In this document: positions 27,785-40,073 of the stretch, one piece after another
Position numbering within the stretch: the stretch's first letter is position 1
How the letters are laid out: each line of letters starts with the position of its first letter
Source of the DNA: Haematobacter missouriensis
GTDB lineage: Bacteria > Pseudomonadota > Alphaproteobacteria > Rhodobacterales > Rhodobacteraceae
DNA: 64,000 nt
Reading direction: 5' to 3'
Assembly (NCBI RefSeq): GCF_000740775.1
Contig: NZ_JFGS01000001.1
Location: forward strand, 310,001-374,000
Translations under genes and position numbers: made by a program
Notes under the pieces: model-generated
The model's input: only the letters and a program-made list of their open reading frames with translations
Told to the model about the DNA's origin: nothing
The model's database searches: none

Positions 27785-27924
27785 GGGGGTAGATCCTTCT
27801 GGCTTTGGCTTGACGGGGAGTTTGATTGTCAGGGGTAGCATGATGAATAGATAGTAACTCAAAATTGAGTTATATCCAAGCAATACACGTAAAGATAGAA
27901 TTTTTCGTAAGGAAAAAACTGTTT
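27785..27924. promoter_or_regulatory. AT-rich upstream region of the VPLPA-CTERM gene with a palindrome
   Basis: This gap is much more AT-rich than its neighbours. It contains a perfect inverted repeat, AACTCAA (27856-27862), AA, TTGAGTT (27865-27871), about 70 bp ahead of the start of the surface-protein gene. Such symmetry suits a dimeric regulator. The eutC stop lies at 27925, on the same strand, so this region must hold the promoter of the VPLPA gene. Confidence 0.45.
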
Positions 27925-28665
27925 CTAGCTTTCGCCCAGAAGGATCTCTCCGCTTTCATCCTTGAGCGCGATGCCTGTCAGGCGTCGCGACAGTGCCTCT
28001 CCCACAAGCCACGAGATCAATTCTACAGCCCTCTCGTGGCTCAGCCCGCCCAGATCGTGGATGTTGGAGACGCAGTTTCGTTCACTGTCCTGACGTCCGG
28101 GACGAGGGTCATAGGTGATATAGGCGCCAAGGCTTTCCGCGACGGACAGCCCTGGCCGCTCGCCGATGAGGACGAGCGATAGCCGTGCCCGCATGCCCGC
28201 GCCGATATCGTCGCCGATGGCAACACGTGCCTGGCTCGCCAGAACAATAGGCGCGAAGCTTACACGGGGCAGGGCTTCCATGATGCCCGCTGCGATGGCA
28301 GCGGCGTGCCGGTTGACGGCGAGTGCGGAGAGCCCGTCGGCAATGACAATGGCCACGTCGCTGCCAGCGTCTTCCAGCCGCTCAAGATCCGCCGCCCGCA
28401 CCCGGCGGCCAAGATCGGGGCGCCGCAGGTAGGTCTCTCGATCCCCCGCGCGGCTTTGCACGGAAAGGGTTGCGCGGGGGGCGAGCGCTGCTGCGATTGT
28501 CTCCCAGTCCACGGGTGCGCGGATCGCATCACGGGCTCGAGCATGGCTTGCCTGAAAGTCAAGCACGGCAGAGAGCGGCGCCACCCCGCCACGGGGATCC
28601 AGCCGCAGCCGTGCGGGGGTGAGGCGGCGGAGGCGGGCAAGCGTCGGATCTGTCGGAGCGGTCAT
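27925..28665 (-). CDS. eutC: ethanolamine ammonia-lyase small subunit
   Basis: A 246-residue subunit of the coenzyme-B12-dependent lyase. TPARLRLDPRGGVAPLSAVLDFQASHARARDAI at the start, an S-Q-S-R-A-G-D region, VIADGLSALAVNRHA and LIGERPGLSVAESLGAYITYDPRPG are the EutC signatures. ATG 28665 overlaps the eutB stop. Together they convert ethanolamine to acetaldehyde and ammonia in the cytosol. No compartment shell genes, reactivase (eutA), permease or regulator are nearby. Confidence 0.93.
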   Translation of the reverse strand: MTAPTDPTLARLRRLTPARLRLDPRGGVAPLSAVLDFQASHARARDAIRAPVDWETIAAALAPRATLSVQSRAGDRETYLRRPDLGRRVRAADLERLEDAGSDVAIVIADGLSALAVNRHAAAIAAGIMEALPRVSFAPIVLASQARVAIGDDIGAGMRARLSLVLIGERPGLSVAESLGAYITYDPRPGRQDSERNCVSNIHDLGGLSHERAVELISWLVGEALSRRLTGIALKDESGEILLGES

Positions 28666-30050
28666 GCGGGAAGCCCCATCCGGCGGGCAAGTCCATCTAC
28701 ATCCGGCAGCGCGCGTGGCCCGGCTCCCCACCCGGCGAGACCCGTCTTCTCCAGCCAAGCCGCGAACTCCGGCGCCGGGCTGCGGTCGAAGACACGGCGG
28801 AGCCAGGCGGCATCCTCAAACGCGAGGCTCTGGTAGCTGAGCATCACGTCATCCGAACCGGGGACGCAGATCACGAAGGTCACACCCGCGGCACCCAGCA
28901 GCGTCATCAATGTATCCATGTCATCCTGATCCGCCTCGACATGGTTGGTGTAGCAGACATCCACTCCCATCGGCAGGCCGAGGAGCTTGCCGCAGAAATG
29001 ATCCTCCAGCCCCGCGCGCATGATCTGCTTACCGTCATAGAGATATTCCGGCCCGATGAAGCCCACGACCGTATTCACCAGCAGCGGGGAGAAGGCCCGC
29101 GCCACGCCATAGGCGCGAGCCTCCAGCGTCTGTTGATCGACACCGTGATGCGCACCCGCCGAAAGCGGTGCGCCCTGGCCCGTCTCGAAATACATCACGT
29201 TCTGCCCGACGGTGCCGCGGTTCAGCCCTCGCGCGGCGGCATCGGCCTCCGCCAGCACTGCCAGATCTACGCCAAAGCCACGGTTTGCATCCTCCGTTCC
29301 GGCGATCGACTGAAAGACGAGATCGACCGGTCCACCTGCCTCCATGATGCGCAGAGTGTTCGTCACATGGGTAAGCACACAGCTTTGCGTGGGCATGGCG
29401 AAGTCCTGCCGCAACTGGTCCAGCGCGTGAAGGATCTCGGTGCAGTTGCGCAGGTTGTCGGAGGCAGGATTGATACCGATGACCGCATCACCCGCACCCT
29501 GGAGCAGCCCGTCCAATACCGCCGCGGCAATGCCCCGCAGATCGTCGGTGGGGTGGTTGGGCTGCAGCCGCGTGGAGATCCGCCCCGCCAGTCCGATGGT
29601 GTTGCGAAAGGCCGTCACCACCTCCACCTTCCGTGCGACGGCGATCAGGTCCTGGTTGCGCATGAGCTTTGAGACGGCAGCGACCATTTCCGGCGTAAGC
29701 GCGGGACGCGCGGCCTCAAGCGTTCGCGGCGTGGCGGCTTCCGACAGCAGCCAATCCCGCAGATCACCGACCGTCATCGCGGCAAACGGGGCAAAGGCCG
29801 CAGCGTCGTGGCTGTCGATGATGAGGCGGGTGACCTCATCCCTCTCATAGGGCACCAAAGCTTCGTTCAGGAAGGTAACAAGCGGCAGATCGGCCAGAGC
29901 ATAGCGCGCGGCGACCCGCTGGGCCTCCGTCCCGGCCGCGATCCCCGCAAGCGCATCGCCGGACCGGGCAGGCGTCGCAGCGGCGAGCAGGGCGGCGAGC
30001 CCGTCGAAGGCGAAACGCTCCCCACCAAGGGTTGAGCGATAGACAGGCAT
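28662..30050 (-). CDS. eutB: ethanolamine ammonia-lyase large subunit
   Basis: A 462-residue catalytic subunit with the B12-binding TIM-barrel. AVIGINPASDN, LVFQSIAGTEDANRGFGVDLA, FETGQGAPLSAGAHHGVDQQTLEARAYG and DVCYTNHVEADQDDMD are the expected motifs, including active-site acids around the substrate. It starts with MPVYRSTL, as is usual. Co-translated with eutC by ATGA overlap. No cobalamin riboswitch is visible in the short 30051-30105 gap; the promoter must be upstream or weak. Confidence 0.95.
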   Translation of the reverse strand: MPVYRSTLGGERFAFDGLAALLAAATPARSGDALAGIAAGTEAQRVAARYALADLPLVTFLNEALVPYERDEVTRLIIDSHDAAAFAPFAAMTVGDLRDWLLSEAATPRTLEAARPALTPEMVAAVSKLMRNQDLIAVARKVEVVTAFRNTIGLAGRISTRLQPNHPTDDLRGIAAAVLDGLLQGAGDAVIGINPASDNLRNCTEILHALDQLRQDFAMPTQSCVLTHVTNTLRIMEAGGPVDLVFQSIAGTEDANRGFGVDLAVLAEADAAARGLNRGTVGQNVMYFETGQGAPLSAGAHHGVDQQTLEARAYGVARAFSPLLVNTVVGFIGPEYLYDGKQIMRAGLEDHFCGKLLGLPMGVDVCYTNHVEADQDDMDTLMTLLGAAGVTFVICVPGSDDVMLSYQSLAFEDAAWLRRVFDRSPAPEFAAWLEKTGLAGWGAGPRALPDVDGLARRMGLPA

Positions 30051-30105
30051 GGCATTCCTCCATCAGCGCGGTGATGATCGCCTGCAAACCACCGCCTTTC
30101 CAGCC

Positions 30106-31650
30106 CTAGAGATAGGAATGGATCGGCAAATGCCCGACAACCCACGACAATGCCCGTCGCGCAGGCGACGCCTTGGGTTCATACCAGATTTCGGGCAGTT
30201 GCGAGGCGTCCTGACCCTCCAGCGACTGATCCCATCGGATCCAGCGGCCATGGAGCGACAGGTGAAAGGCATTCTGCGGGGCCATCGCCACATCCTGCCA
30301 ATTGCAGAGCGCACCGACCAGTTCGGGGGCCTCGAACACCACGCCGATCTCCGTATTCAGGAAAGCAGAGCGGAGGTCATAGTTGAATGAGCCGATGAAA
30401 GCCGTCCGCCGGTCGATCACGAAGGTCTTGGCATGCAGCATACGGGTCCGTCGCGCGCCTTCGTCCGTCGGCGCGTACTCATGGAGTTCCACCCCGTCCG
30501 CCAGCAACGGCACACGGTATCGGCGATAGGCTCCATGGACGATGGAGTGGTCGGTATTGGCCAGCGCATTGGTCAGCAGTCTCACCTCTACCCCGCGCTC
30601 CCGCAATTCTCCGAGTTGCGCCATCCCCGGCTTTCCGGGGACGAGATAGGGTGTAATCATCTCGAACCGCTGCTCCGCCCGATTGATGAGCCGGCCAAGA
30701 TGGGCGGGCAGCCACTCCTCCCGCTTTTCGCCCCGTGCCTTTTCGGGCGGATCGGTGACGATGCGGAAGGTATCGGACCAGACAAGTCTGTCCAGTCCGC
30801 GCATAGCATCATCGTCCCGGAGGGCGCGGGACAGATATTCCCGGCCCCGTCGGTGACGACGGAGTGCGCCGATGCGGCGACGGAAGCTCACGAGGTCGTT
30901 GATCCGCTCAGACCAGAGCGCAGAAAGCGGCAGGGCGAGATCGCTGTTCCAGTAGGCATCGAACATCGTCTCCACCTCGGCGACCACCGGGCCGGCGAGC
31001 AGCATGTCGGCGTCCAGCGAATTGCGCCTGCGCCTCCGCGCGGCATCGAAATAGCTGTCGCCGATGTTCCGCCCGCCGATGATCGAAATCCGACCGTCCA
31101 CCGTCCACGACTTGGTGTGCATCCGCCGGTTGTAGCGCACGAGAGCCAGCGCCATCTCTATCCCGCGGCGGAGCGCGTTTCGCCGGTTGACGATCGGGTT
31201 GAAGATTCGCATCTCCACCTTGGGATGTCCGTTCAGGTTCAGCCACTTCGGGTCGATGCCTAGGACGTTCACGTCGTCCAGCAGGATACGTATGCGGACC
31301 CCCCTGTCAGCGGCGATCAGAAGTTCGCCCGCCAGCAGGTTGCCGGTGATGTCATCCTTCCAGATATAGTATTGCAGGTCTATGGAGCGGGTGGCGCGGC
31401 GGATGCTCTCGAACCGCGCGGCAAAGGCATCGTGCCCGGAGAACAGCAGGGCGCCGCCACTCATCCCGGGATGCGCTGTCTCCAGCGGGTCGAGAGCCAT
31501 GTCGAATGGACTTGGCCGGACGGTCCGCGGCAGAGCCTGACTATCCGGCCCGCTTGCCTTCCGGGCGAAACGTCCGAAGGACCAGAGCGCGACAAGCGAC
31601 GCCCCGACAGCGACAGCGACAATCAGGAAAAGCCATACAAGCCAATGCAT
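30106..31650 (-). CDS. phospholipase D / cardiolipin synthase-like protein
   Basis: A 514-residue protein with an N-terminal membrane helix (residues 3-24) and two HKD catalytic motifs, HTKSWTVDGRISIIGG and HAKTFVIDRRTAFIGS, each followed by the Asn/Ser pattern of the PLD superfamily. DLQYYIWKDD marks the bacterial cardiolipin-synthase-like group. It probably makes or cuts phospholipid at the inner membrane. It starts 9 bp after the EEP gene stop on the same strand, suggesting a joint role. Confidence 0.87.
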   Translation of the reverse strand: MHWLVWLFLIVAVAVGASLVALWSFGRFARKASGPDSQALPRTVRPSPFDMALDPLETAHPGMSGGALLFSGHDAFAARFESIRRATRSIDLQYYIWKDDITGNLLAGELLIAADRGVRIRILLDDVNVLGIDPKWLNLNGHPKVEMRIFNPIVNRRNALRRGIEMALALVRYNRRMHTKSWTVDGRISIIGGRNIGDSYFDAARRRRRNSLDADMLLAGPVVAEVETMFDAYWNSDLALPLSALWSERINDLVSFRRRIGALRRHRRGREYLSRALRDDDAMRGLDRLVWSDTFRIVTDPPEKARGEKREEWLPAHLGRLINRAEQRFEMITPYLVPGKPGMAQLGELRERGVEVRLLTNALANTDHSIVHGAYRRYRVPLLADGVELHEYAPTDEGARRTRMLHAKTFVIDRRTAFIGSFNYDLRSAFLNTEIGVVFEAPELVGALCNWQDVAMAPQNAFHLSLHGRWIRWDQSLEGQDASQLPEIWYEPKASPARRALSWVVGHLPIHSYL

Positions 31651-31659
31651 GGAGCGGCG

Positions 31660-32502
31660 TCAGAGGCTTGGTGGTGCATCGACACCGAGCCTGATCCGCG
31701 CGGTGAGCGGCAGGTGGTCCGACGCGATACGGGACAGCGGTGTCTGATGCGCATGCAGATCGAGGAGTTCCGCATTCTGGCAGGTATAGATCCGGTCGAG
31801 CGGAAGAAAGGGCCGTCGGGCGGGGTATGTTGGCACGCTCCGCCCGTCGCCGCCCAGATTGCGAAGAGGCGCCAGCGCGCCGAAAGGCGCCCGCCGCCAT
31901 TCGTTCAGATCTCCCATGAGAACCGTGGGCCGACCCTCCGCCTCGTCCTGCAGCCGGCTTAGAAGCTGGGTCTGGAGCAGACGGGAGGAGCGCAGCAACC
32001 CCAGATGCGCGGCGATCAGCCGAAGCGGCTGGCCATTAAGCCGTGCATCCACCATGACCGCCCCTCGCGGCTCCAGCCCCGGCAGATGCACCGGGCGCAC
32101 ATCCTCCAATTCCGCGTTCCGCATAAGGACGAGATTGCCGTGCCAGCCATGCGCGGCGCGCCCCAGCCGGTCGGTAAGCGGAATTGGCTCCAGCCCCGTC
32201 CGCTCGCGGATTTCTTCGAGATCGAGCACCCCCGTACGCGCGCCGAAGCGGCGGTCCGCCTCCTGCAGCGCGATGGCGTCCGGCGCGATCTCTGCGATCA
32301 CCTGCGCCGTGCGGGAGGGATCCCGCTTCATGTCCAGCCCCACGCCCTTGTGGACATTGTAGGAGGCGAACAGTAGCGGGTCCGGCTTCACCGCGGAAGG
32401 CGCGGTCTCCGGCGCATGGGGCTTCGGGCCGGATGGCATCGGCTCTGCGGGCTTCAGCTCGGGCTTCGCCTGGGCCGGAGGGGGAGGGGTGTCGTGATCC
32501 AT
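31660..32502 (-). CDS. endonuclease/exonuclease/phosphatase family protein, PLD-linked
   Basis: A 280-residue EEP-fold protein. After a Pro-rich N-terminus (about 45 residues) come ASYNVHKGVGLD, IALQEADRRFG, AAHLGLLRSSR, VLMGDLNEWRR and ASDHLPLTARI, all metal and catalytic motifs intact. This subgroup is commonly found beside the PLD gene, as here, and might act on phosphodiesters of lipid headgroups. ATG at 32502 is preferred; ATG 32544 is an alternative and neither has a strong ribosome site. Confidence 0.82.
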   Translation of the reverse strand: MDHDTPPPPAQAKPELKPAEPMPSGPKPHAPETAPSAVKPDPLLFASYNVHKGVGLDMKRDPSRTAQVIAEIAPDAIALQEADRRFGARTGVLDLEEIRERTGLEPIPLTDRLGRAAHGWHGNLVLMRNAELEDVRPVHLPGLEPRGAVMVDARLNGQPLRLIAAHLGLLRSSRLLQTQLLSRLQDEAEGRPTVLMGDLNEWRRAPFGALAPLRNLGGDGRSVPTYPARRPFLPLDRIYTCQNAELLDLHAHQTPLSRIASDHLPLTARIRLGVDAPPSL

Positions 32503-32619
32503 GCGCAAGATGTGGTGCGGGAGCGGCCCTCTGGCAAGCGGCATCTGCGCGGCGCGCGGCTGGCGAAGCCGGGGCGGATCGGTTAAGCGGCGACAACGCC
32601 ATCAGCGAAGGTGCCTCGA

Positions 32620-33495
32620 ATGCATGTCGCCACCCTACTTGTCTCTCCTGAACGGGGCGGATTGACCGCCGAAATCGTGGGTGCTCTCGCCCGGGATTGG
32701 GGCGGTGGAGACACGCGCTGGCTCGCCCCTGCCATCGCGGCAGAATTCGATCTCGCCGAGAGGCCCGGCGATCTCTGGGCGCGGTGGGAACTGTTGCAGG
32801 CGCAGGGGGTCGATCTCGTCGTGCAGCCAGAGGCGGGACGGCGGAAGCGGATGCTGCTGGCCGATATGGATTCCACGATGATCCAGCAGGAGTGCATCGA
32901 CGAACTGGCCGATGAGGCAGGCGTCGGTCCTCGTGTGGCTGAGATCACCCGCCGCGCCATGAACGGAGAGCTGGACTTCGAGGGCGCATTGCGTGAGCGG
33001 GTCGGTCTTCTGAAGGGGCTTCCCGTCTCCGTCATCGGCAAGGTGCTGGCGGAGCGGATCACCTATACCCCCGGCGGGCGGGAACTGATCGCCACGATGC
33101 ATGCGAATGGCGGCCATGCCGTGCTCGTCTCGGGCGGGTTCACCTCCTTCACCGGGCCGGTCGCCGCGCATCTGGGTTTTGATGAAAACCGGGCAAATAC
33201 GCTGCTGTCGGCGAACGGGGCTCTGACGGGGGAGGTGGGGGAGCCGATCCTCGGCCGTGCCGCCAAGGTCGCGGCGCTCGAGGAGATTTCCGCCCGTCTC
33301 GGCATCGCGGAAGCGGATGTCATTGCCGTCGGCGACGGGGCGAACGATCTTGGAATGCTGGAGCGGGCGGGCACCGGCGTGGCACTCCATGCGAAACCCG
33401 CCGTGGCCGCTCAATGCGACGTGCGGGTGAATTTCGGCGATCTCACCGCGCTGCTTTACATTCAGGGTTACCGGCGTGAGGAGTTCGCTGCCTGA
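32620..33495 (+). CDS. serB: phosphoserine phosphatase
   Basis: A 291-residue HAD-family enzyme making serine from phosphoserine. LLADMDSTMIQQECIDELAD has the nucleophile Asp and the substrate-binding Glu, VSGGFTSF is motif II and AVGDGANDLGMLERAG motif III/IV. The N-terminal 75 residues are an ACT-like domain. ATG 32620 has GAAGGTG 7 bases upstream; GTG 32611 is a weaker start. Confidence 0.95.
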   Translation: MHVATLLVSPERGGLTAEIVGALARDWGGGDTRWLAPAIAAEFDLAERPGDLWARWELLQAQGVDLVVQPEAGRRKRMLLADMDSTMIQQECIDELADEAGVGPRVAEITRRAMNGELDFEGALRERVGLLKGLPVSVIGKVLAERITYTPGGRELIATMHANGGHAVLVSGGFTSFTGPVAAHLGFDENRANTLLSANGALTGEVGEPILGRAAKVAALEEISARLGIAEADVIAVGDGANDLGMLERAGTGVALHAKPAVAAQCDVRVNFGDLTALLYIQGYRREEFAA

Positions 33496-33551
33496 CAGGC
33501 GGCGGACCGGTTGCGCTTCGCCGGTCGGGCGCTTCCGGCCGAACCTGAGAA

Positions 33552-34550
33552 TCAGGCAGGAAAACCGGTCGCGGCGGTGACGATACCCGTTTCCAGCCCG
33601 CGCCAGTTGCTCTGGGTGGCATTCAGCCGCTTCCGCGCGGCGGGATGTTCGCCGTCCAGTACGCCCAAATGCACAAGCAGGGCGGTGATCGCCGCCTCCG
33701 ACCCGCGCGTGCCGCCATCCACGATCTTCAGCGCCACGCCGAGCCGCTGCTCCGGCAGAATCGCGACGAAGACAGCCTCCGCGCCGGTCTTGATCGCAAC
33801 CTTTCCCTCCATGGCGCGCATCAGTTCCGTGCAGGCACGGCCCTCTCCGGCGACTAGTTCCGGGTGCGCGGCCATGGCACGGTGCAGGCGCGCTGCCGCC
33901 CGTTCCCGCAGCGATCCTTCCGGGTTGGCGCCGGCGAAGAAGGCCATCGCGCGGGCAAGGCCGGTGACGGTGGTGGCGAAGTTCGGCGCAGAGCAGCCGT
34001 CGATCCCGTAACCCGGAGAGGGAAGCCCAGTCGTCGCCTCGAAAGCCTCCTTCACCGCCCGCTGAACGGGGTGATCCGGCTCCACATACTCAGGCCCGCC
34101 GCCAAGATGCCGGTTGAGCGTCAGGAATCCAGAATGCTTCCCCGAACAGTTGTTGTGGATCTGGCAGGGCTGCCTGTCCTCGCGGATCAGGTTGTTCCGC
34201 GCCGCCTCATCTCCCGGCATGTGGCATCCGCAGCGCAGGTCCTCCTCCCGCAGTCCGAGCGTGGCGAGCCATGTTTCCACCATGTCGGTATGAAGCCGCG
34301 CGCCGCTGTGGCTTGCGCAGGCAAGCGCCAGCTGCGCCTCCGTCAATCCGGCGGCCTCTGCGGCCCCGCTTTCCAGAAGCGGGAGCGCCTGAATCATTTT
34401 GCAGGAGGAACGGGGATAGATGAGCGTCTCCGGTTCCCCCCAGCTTGCGATGACGCCATCGTCCGCATGGACGACCACGGCATGTCCCATATGCCGGCTT
34501 TCCAGCCTTCCGCCACGCCATAGCTCCACCATGGGAATCGCGTCTGTCAT
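33552..34550 (-). CDS. L-asparaginase, thermolabile rhizobial type (AnsA-like)
   Basis: A 332-residue protein of the Rhizobium-type asparaginase II family. VELWRGGRLESRHMGHAVV, YPRSSCKMIQALPLLESGAAE, CASHSGARLHTDMVE, NNCSGKHSGFLTL and GYGIDGCSAPNFA are its motifs, with the conserved SxxK-like nucleophile and the Cys/Lys/Ser cluster. ATG 34550 has GAGAGG before it. Divergent from the IalB-like gene. It hydrolyses asparagine to aspartate and ammonia. Confidence 0.9.
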   Translation of the reverse strand: MTDAIPMVELWRGGRLESRHMGHAVVVHADDGVIASWGEPETLIYPRSSCKMIQALPLLESGAAEAAGLTEAQLALACASHSGARLHTDMVETWLATLGLREEDLRCGCHMPGDEAARNNLIREDRQPCQIHNNCSGKHSGFLTLNRHLGGGPEYVEPDHPVQRAVKEAFEATTGLPSPGYGIDGCSAPNFATTVTGLARAMAFFAGANPEGSLRERAAARLHRAMAAHPELVAGEGRACTELMRAMEGKVAIKTGAEAVFVAILPEQRLGVALKIVDGGTRGSEAAITALLVHLGVLDGEHPAARKRLNATQSNWRGLETGIVTAATGFPA

Positions 34551-34712
34551 GTTGCCTCTCACAGAAATGCGAACTTTGTCCGACGGGGGTTTCGTCCGGC
34601 GACGGCTTTGCGCTAAGAACTAAGCACTTGAAACAGCGTCCGCCACACCAAAAGACCGCGGAAAGCGGTGGCAGGCGGGGGACAGAGGCAGAGAGACGGA
34701 GGCTGTGAGCCA

Positions 34713-35228
34713 ATGACACCACGCATCCTGTGCGCTATCGCCGGCATGACCGCAGTCATGGGGCTGGCTACGGCCGCATCGGCGCAACAGACGACTGCCT
34801 CCGGGCAGAAGGACGACTGGAGCTATTTCGCTTCGCAAAGCCCGAAGGAATGCTGGGCGGTGACGAGCCCGAAATCCTCCACAGCCTCGCGCGACGGCAA
34901 ACGGGCGGAGGTCTCGCGGGGGGATATCCGGCTCTACGTCACCTATCGCGGCGGTCAGCCGGAGGTCTCCTTCGCAGGCGGCTATCCGTTCGCCGCGAAT
35001 TCCACGGTTTCGGTAGATGTGGGCGGCTCCAAGTTCGAGATGTTCACGGATGGCGACTGGGCCTGGCCTGGCACTCCCGCCGATGACCAGCGTCTCGTCG
35101 CAGCACTCAGGGGCGGGGCCGAAGCGGTTATCACGGGGCATTCGCAGCGCGGGACGGATACACGCGACGTATTCTCGCTGAAAGGCGTGACGGCGGCGGT
35201 TGACGAGGCGGCGAAGCTCTGCCGCTGA
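34713..35228 (+). CDS. IalB-like periplasmic protein (invasion-associated locus B family)
   Basis: A 171-residue protein with a signal peptide (cleavage after GLATAASA, about residue 23). The mature part has [45 protein letters not shown] and [12 protein letters not shown], which resemble IalB-family proteins that are small periplasmic beta-fold modules. Function in free-living species is unknown. ATG 34713 with GGAGG upstream is chosen; alternatives are at 34668 and 34705. It ends about 100 bp before rlmN. Confidence 0.75.
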   Translation: MTPRILCAIAGMTAVMGLATAASAQQTTASGQKDDWSYFASQSPKECWAVTSPKSSTASRDGKRAEVSRGDIRLYVTYRGGQPEVSFAGGYPFAANSTVSVDVGGSKFEMFTDGDWAWPGTPADDQRLVAALRGGAEAVITGHSQRGTDTRDVFSLKGVTAAVDEAAKLCR

Positions 35229-35328
35229 GGTGGATTGCCGTCAAAATCCGGTAACAATGCGCGGGGGAGTTTCGCTTTCCCGCAAGATGGACTATATGGG
35301 TGGCCTGCCCAGAAGCCGGATAGTCGAA

Positions 35329-36567
35329 ATGAACGCCCCCGCCAGACCCGTTGTCACGCCCGCTGTTGCCGATCCGGCGCCGCAAACCGGCGCCTCCGCG
35401 CCCATCACGCAGGACGTGCTGACCATTCCGCGCAAGCTGCCGGAAGCGGGTCGGACGAACCTCGTCGGCCTGACACGCGAGCAGCTTCGCGATGCCCTGA
35501 TCGCCGCAGGAACGCCGGAGGGGCAGGCAAAGATGCGCGTCGGTCAGGTCTGGCAGTGGATCTACCAGAAGGGCGTGCGTGATTTCGCGGCGATGACCAA
35601 TCTCGCCAAGGATTACCGGGCGCTTCTGGCGGAGAACTTCACCGTGGATGTCCCGGAGCTTGTCTCCCGCCAGATCTCGGCGGATGGCACGCGGAAATAC
35701 CTTGTCCGCATCGCGGGTGGGCATGAGGTGGAGACGGTTTACATCCCGGAGGAGGGGCGTGGCACGCTCTGCATCTCCTCGCAGGTGGGGTGCACGCTGA
35801 CCTGCACATTCTGCCACACCGGCACGCAGAAACTCGTCCGTAACCTGACGCCGGGAGAGATCGTGGGGCAGGTCCTGCTTGCACGGGACGACCTGGGGGA
35901 ATGGCCCGCGCCCGGACGTGCTCCGAAGGATGAGACGCGGCTGCTCTCCAATATCGTCCTGATGGGCATGGGCGAGCCGCTCTACAATTTCGATGCCGTG
36001 CGTGATGCGATGAAGATCGCCATGGACCCGGAGGGTATCTCGCTCTCCCGCCGCCGGATCACGCTTTCGACCTCCGGCGTCGTGCCCATGATCGCCCGCA
36101 CAGCGGAGGAGATCGGCTGTCAGCTCGCCATTTCCTTCCACGCCACCACGGACGAGGTGCGCGACAAACTGGTGCCGATCAACAAGAAGTGGCCGCTGAA
36201 GGAGTTGCTGGAGGCGCTGCGGACCTATCCGAAGCTGTCCAATTCCGAGCGGATCACCTTTGAATACGTCATGCTGAAAGGCGTGAACGACAGCGACGAC
36301 GATGCGCGCCGGCTGGTGAAGTTGATCCGTGGCATACCGGCCAAGATCAACCTGATCCCGTTCAACGAATGGCCGGGCGCGCCTTACCAGCGGTCCGACT
36401 GGGAGCGGATCGAGAGCTTTGCGGAGATCGTCTATCGCGCGGGCTATGCCTCTCCCATCCGTACGCCGCGGGGGGAGGACATCATGGCCGCCTGTGGCCA
36501 GCTCAAATCCGCCACCGAGCGGGCACGGAAAAGCCGGGCGGAGATCGCGGCTGAAACCTCGCGCTGA
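35329..36567 (+). CDS. rlmN: 23S rRNA and tRNA C2-adenosine methyltransferase
   Basis: A 412-residue radical SAM enzyme methylating A2503 of 23S rRNA and A37 of some tRNAs. The 4Fe-4S motif is CTLTCTFCH (CX3CX2C), and [10 protein letters not shown] and STSGVVP are characteristic; the two mechanistic cysteines are expected near the cluster and the C-terminus (DIMAACGQL). ATG 35329 (MNAPARP) gives the family N-terminus; the frame is open upstream to 35200. Converges with the DUF488 gene. Confidence 0.95.
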   Translation: MNAPARPVVTPAVADPAPQTGASAPITQDVLTIPRKLPEAGRTNLVGLTREQLRDALIAAGTPEGQAKMRVGQVWQWIYQKGVRDFAAMTNLAKDYRALLAENFTVDVPELVSRQISADGTRKYLVRIAGGHEVETVYIPEEGRGTLCISSQVGCTLTCTFCHTGTQKLVRNLTPGEIVGQVLLARDDLGEWPAPGRAPKDETRLLSNIVLMGMGEPLYNFDAVRDAMKIAMDPEGISLSRRRITLSTSGVVPMIARTAEEIGCQLAISFHATTDEVRDKLVPINKKWPLKELLEALRTYPKLSNSERITFEYVMLKGVNDSDDDARRLVKLIRGIPAKINLIPFNEWPGAPYQRSDWERIESFAEIVYRAGYASPIRTPRGEDIMAACGQLKSATERARKSRAEIAAETSR

Positions 36568-36573
36568 GCCGGG

Positions 36574-36933
36574 CTATCCGAGCAGCAGATCGCGGAGAAC
36601 GACCGCTTCGTTGTGCTCGGTATCCCGCGCGCCGTAAAGGAGAGTGACGACCTCCCCCTCCGCCTCTGCGCGAAGCTGGCTCAGGGCCGCGCCCTGTGCC
36701 TTCAACTCCTCCAGATAGCGCTCCCGGAATTCCGGCCATTTCGCCGGATCATGTGCAAACCAACGGCGGAGACCGTCGCTCGGGGCGAGGTCTTTGCGCC
36801 AGTCGTCGAGCGCCGCGCGCTCCCGCGTCATGCCGCGTGGCCAGAGCCTGTCCACCAGAATGCGCTTCCCGTCGGCGGGATCAGGCGGATCGTAGACCCG
36901 TTTCAAGCGGAGATGGCTGGCGAGGGATGGCAT
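36574..36933 (-). CDS. DUF488 domain protein
   Basis: A 119-residue protein. [44 protein letters not shown], then [19 protein letters not shown] and [16 protein letters not shown], are the family pattern. The short arginine and tryptophan-rich core suggests nucleic-acid or phosphate binding but no activity is known. ATG 36933 with GGGAGCC is preferred over ATG 36987. Divergent from alaS. Confidence 0.85.
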   Translation of the reverse strand: MPSLASHLRLKRVYDPPDPADGKRILVDRLWPRGMTRERAALDDWRKDLAPSDGLRRWFAHDPAKWPEFRERYLEELKAQGAALSQLRAEAEGEVVTLLYGARDTEHNEAVVLRDLLLG

Positions 36934-37103
36934 GGCGGCTCCCGATCCGTCCGCCTTGTCATATGCCGCGCAATCCCCCATCTCCAAGGCTGGACGCGCG
37001 GCTTTCTTGCCGGGAGCGATGGACAGACGCTGCCGGGAGAGATAGTCGTATGCGCAATGGACGGGGCGGGAGGCCCCGGTCTTCCCCCGTGACGAGGCAC
37101 CCG

Positions 37104-39761
<2,658 letters not shown>

Positions 39762-39764
39762 GGA

Positions 39765-40052
39765 ATGAGCGCTCTCTGGATAGCCCATGTCGAAGTGACC
39801 GACCCGGAAGCCTATGGCAAATACGCCAAGCTTGCCGGTCCGGCGCTGGCGAAATTCGGCGGGGTGTTCCTCGCCCGGGGCGGACGCTACGTTCAGCTTG
39901 AAGGGAACGAGCGGACGCGGAATGTCGTGGCCCGCTTCCCGTCGGTGGAAGCCGCGGTGGAGGCATACAACAGTCCCGACTATCAGGAGGCCCTGTCGCA
40001 TGCGAAGGGCGCCTCCATCCGCGATCTGGTGGTGGTCGAAGAAACCGCCTGA
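39765..40052 (+). CDS. DUF1330 family protein
   Basis: A 95-residue ferredoxin-like alpha/beta barrel protein. WIAHVEVTDPEAYGKYAKLAGPALAKFGGVFLARGG, FPSVEAAVEAYNSPDYQEAL and VVVEE are the DUF1330 pattern. It starts 3 bp after the alaS stop on the same strand, so probably co-transcribed. Function unknown; some relatives bind small ligands. Confidence 0.88.
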   Translation: MSALWIAHVEVTDPEAYGKYAKLAGPALAKFGGVFLARGGRYVQLEGNERTRNVVARFPSVEAAVEAYNSPDYQEALSHAKGASIRDLVVVEETA

Positions 40053-40073
40053 CCCTCGCGAGATACACTTCAG

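Noticed and set aside
36696-37103. Extended N-terminus of the alaS frame
   Set aside because: The added 136 residues have no AlaRS similarity and lie opposite DUF488; ATG 37104 gives the normal start.
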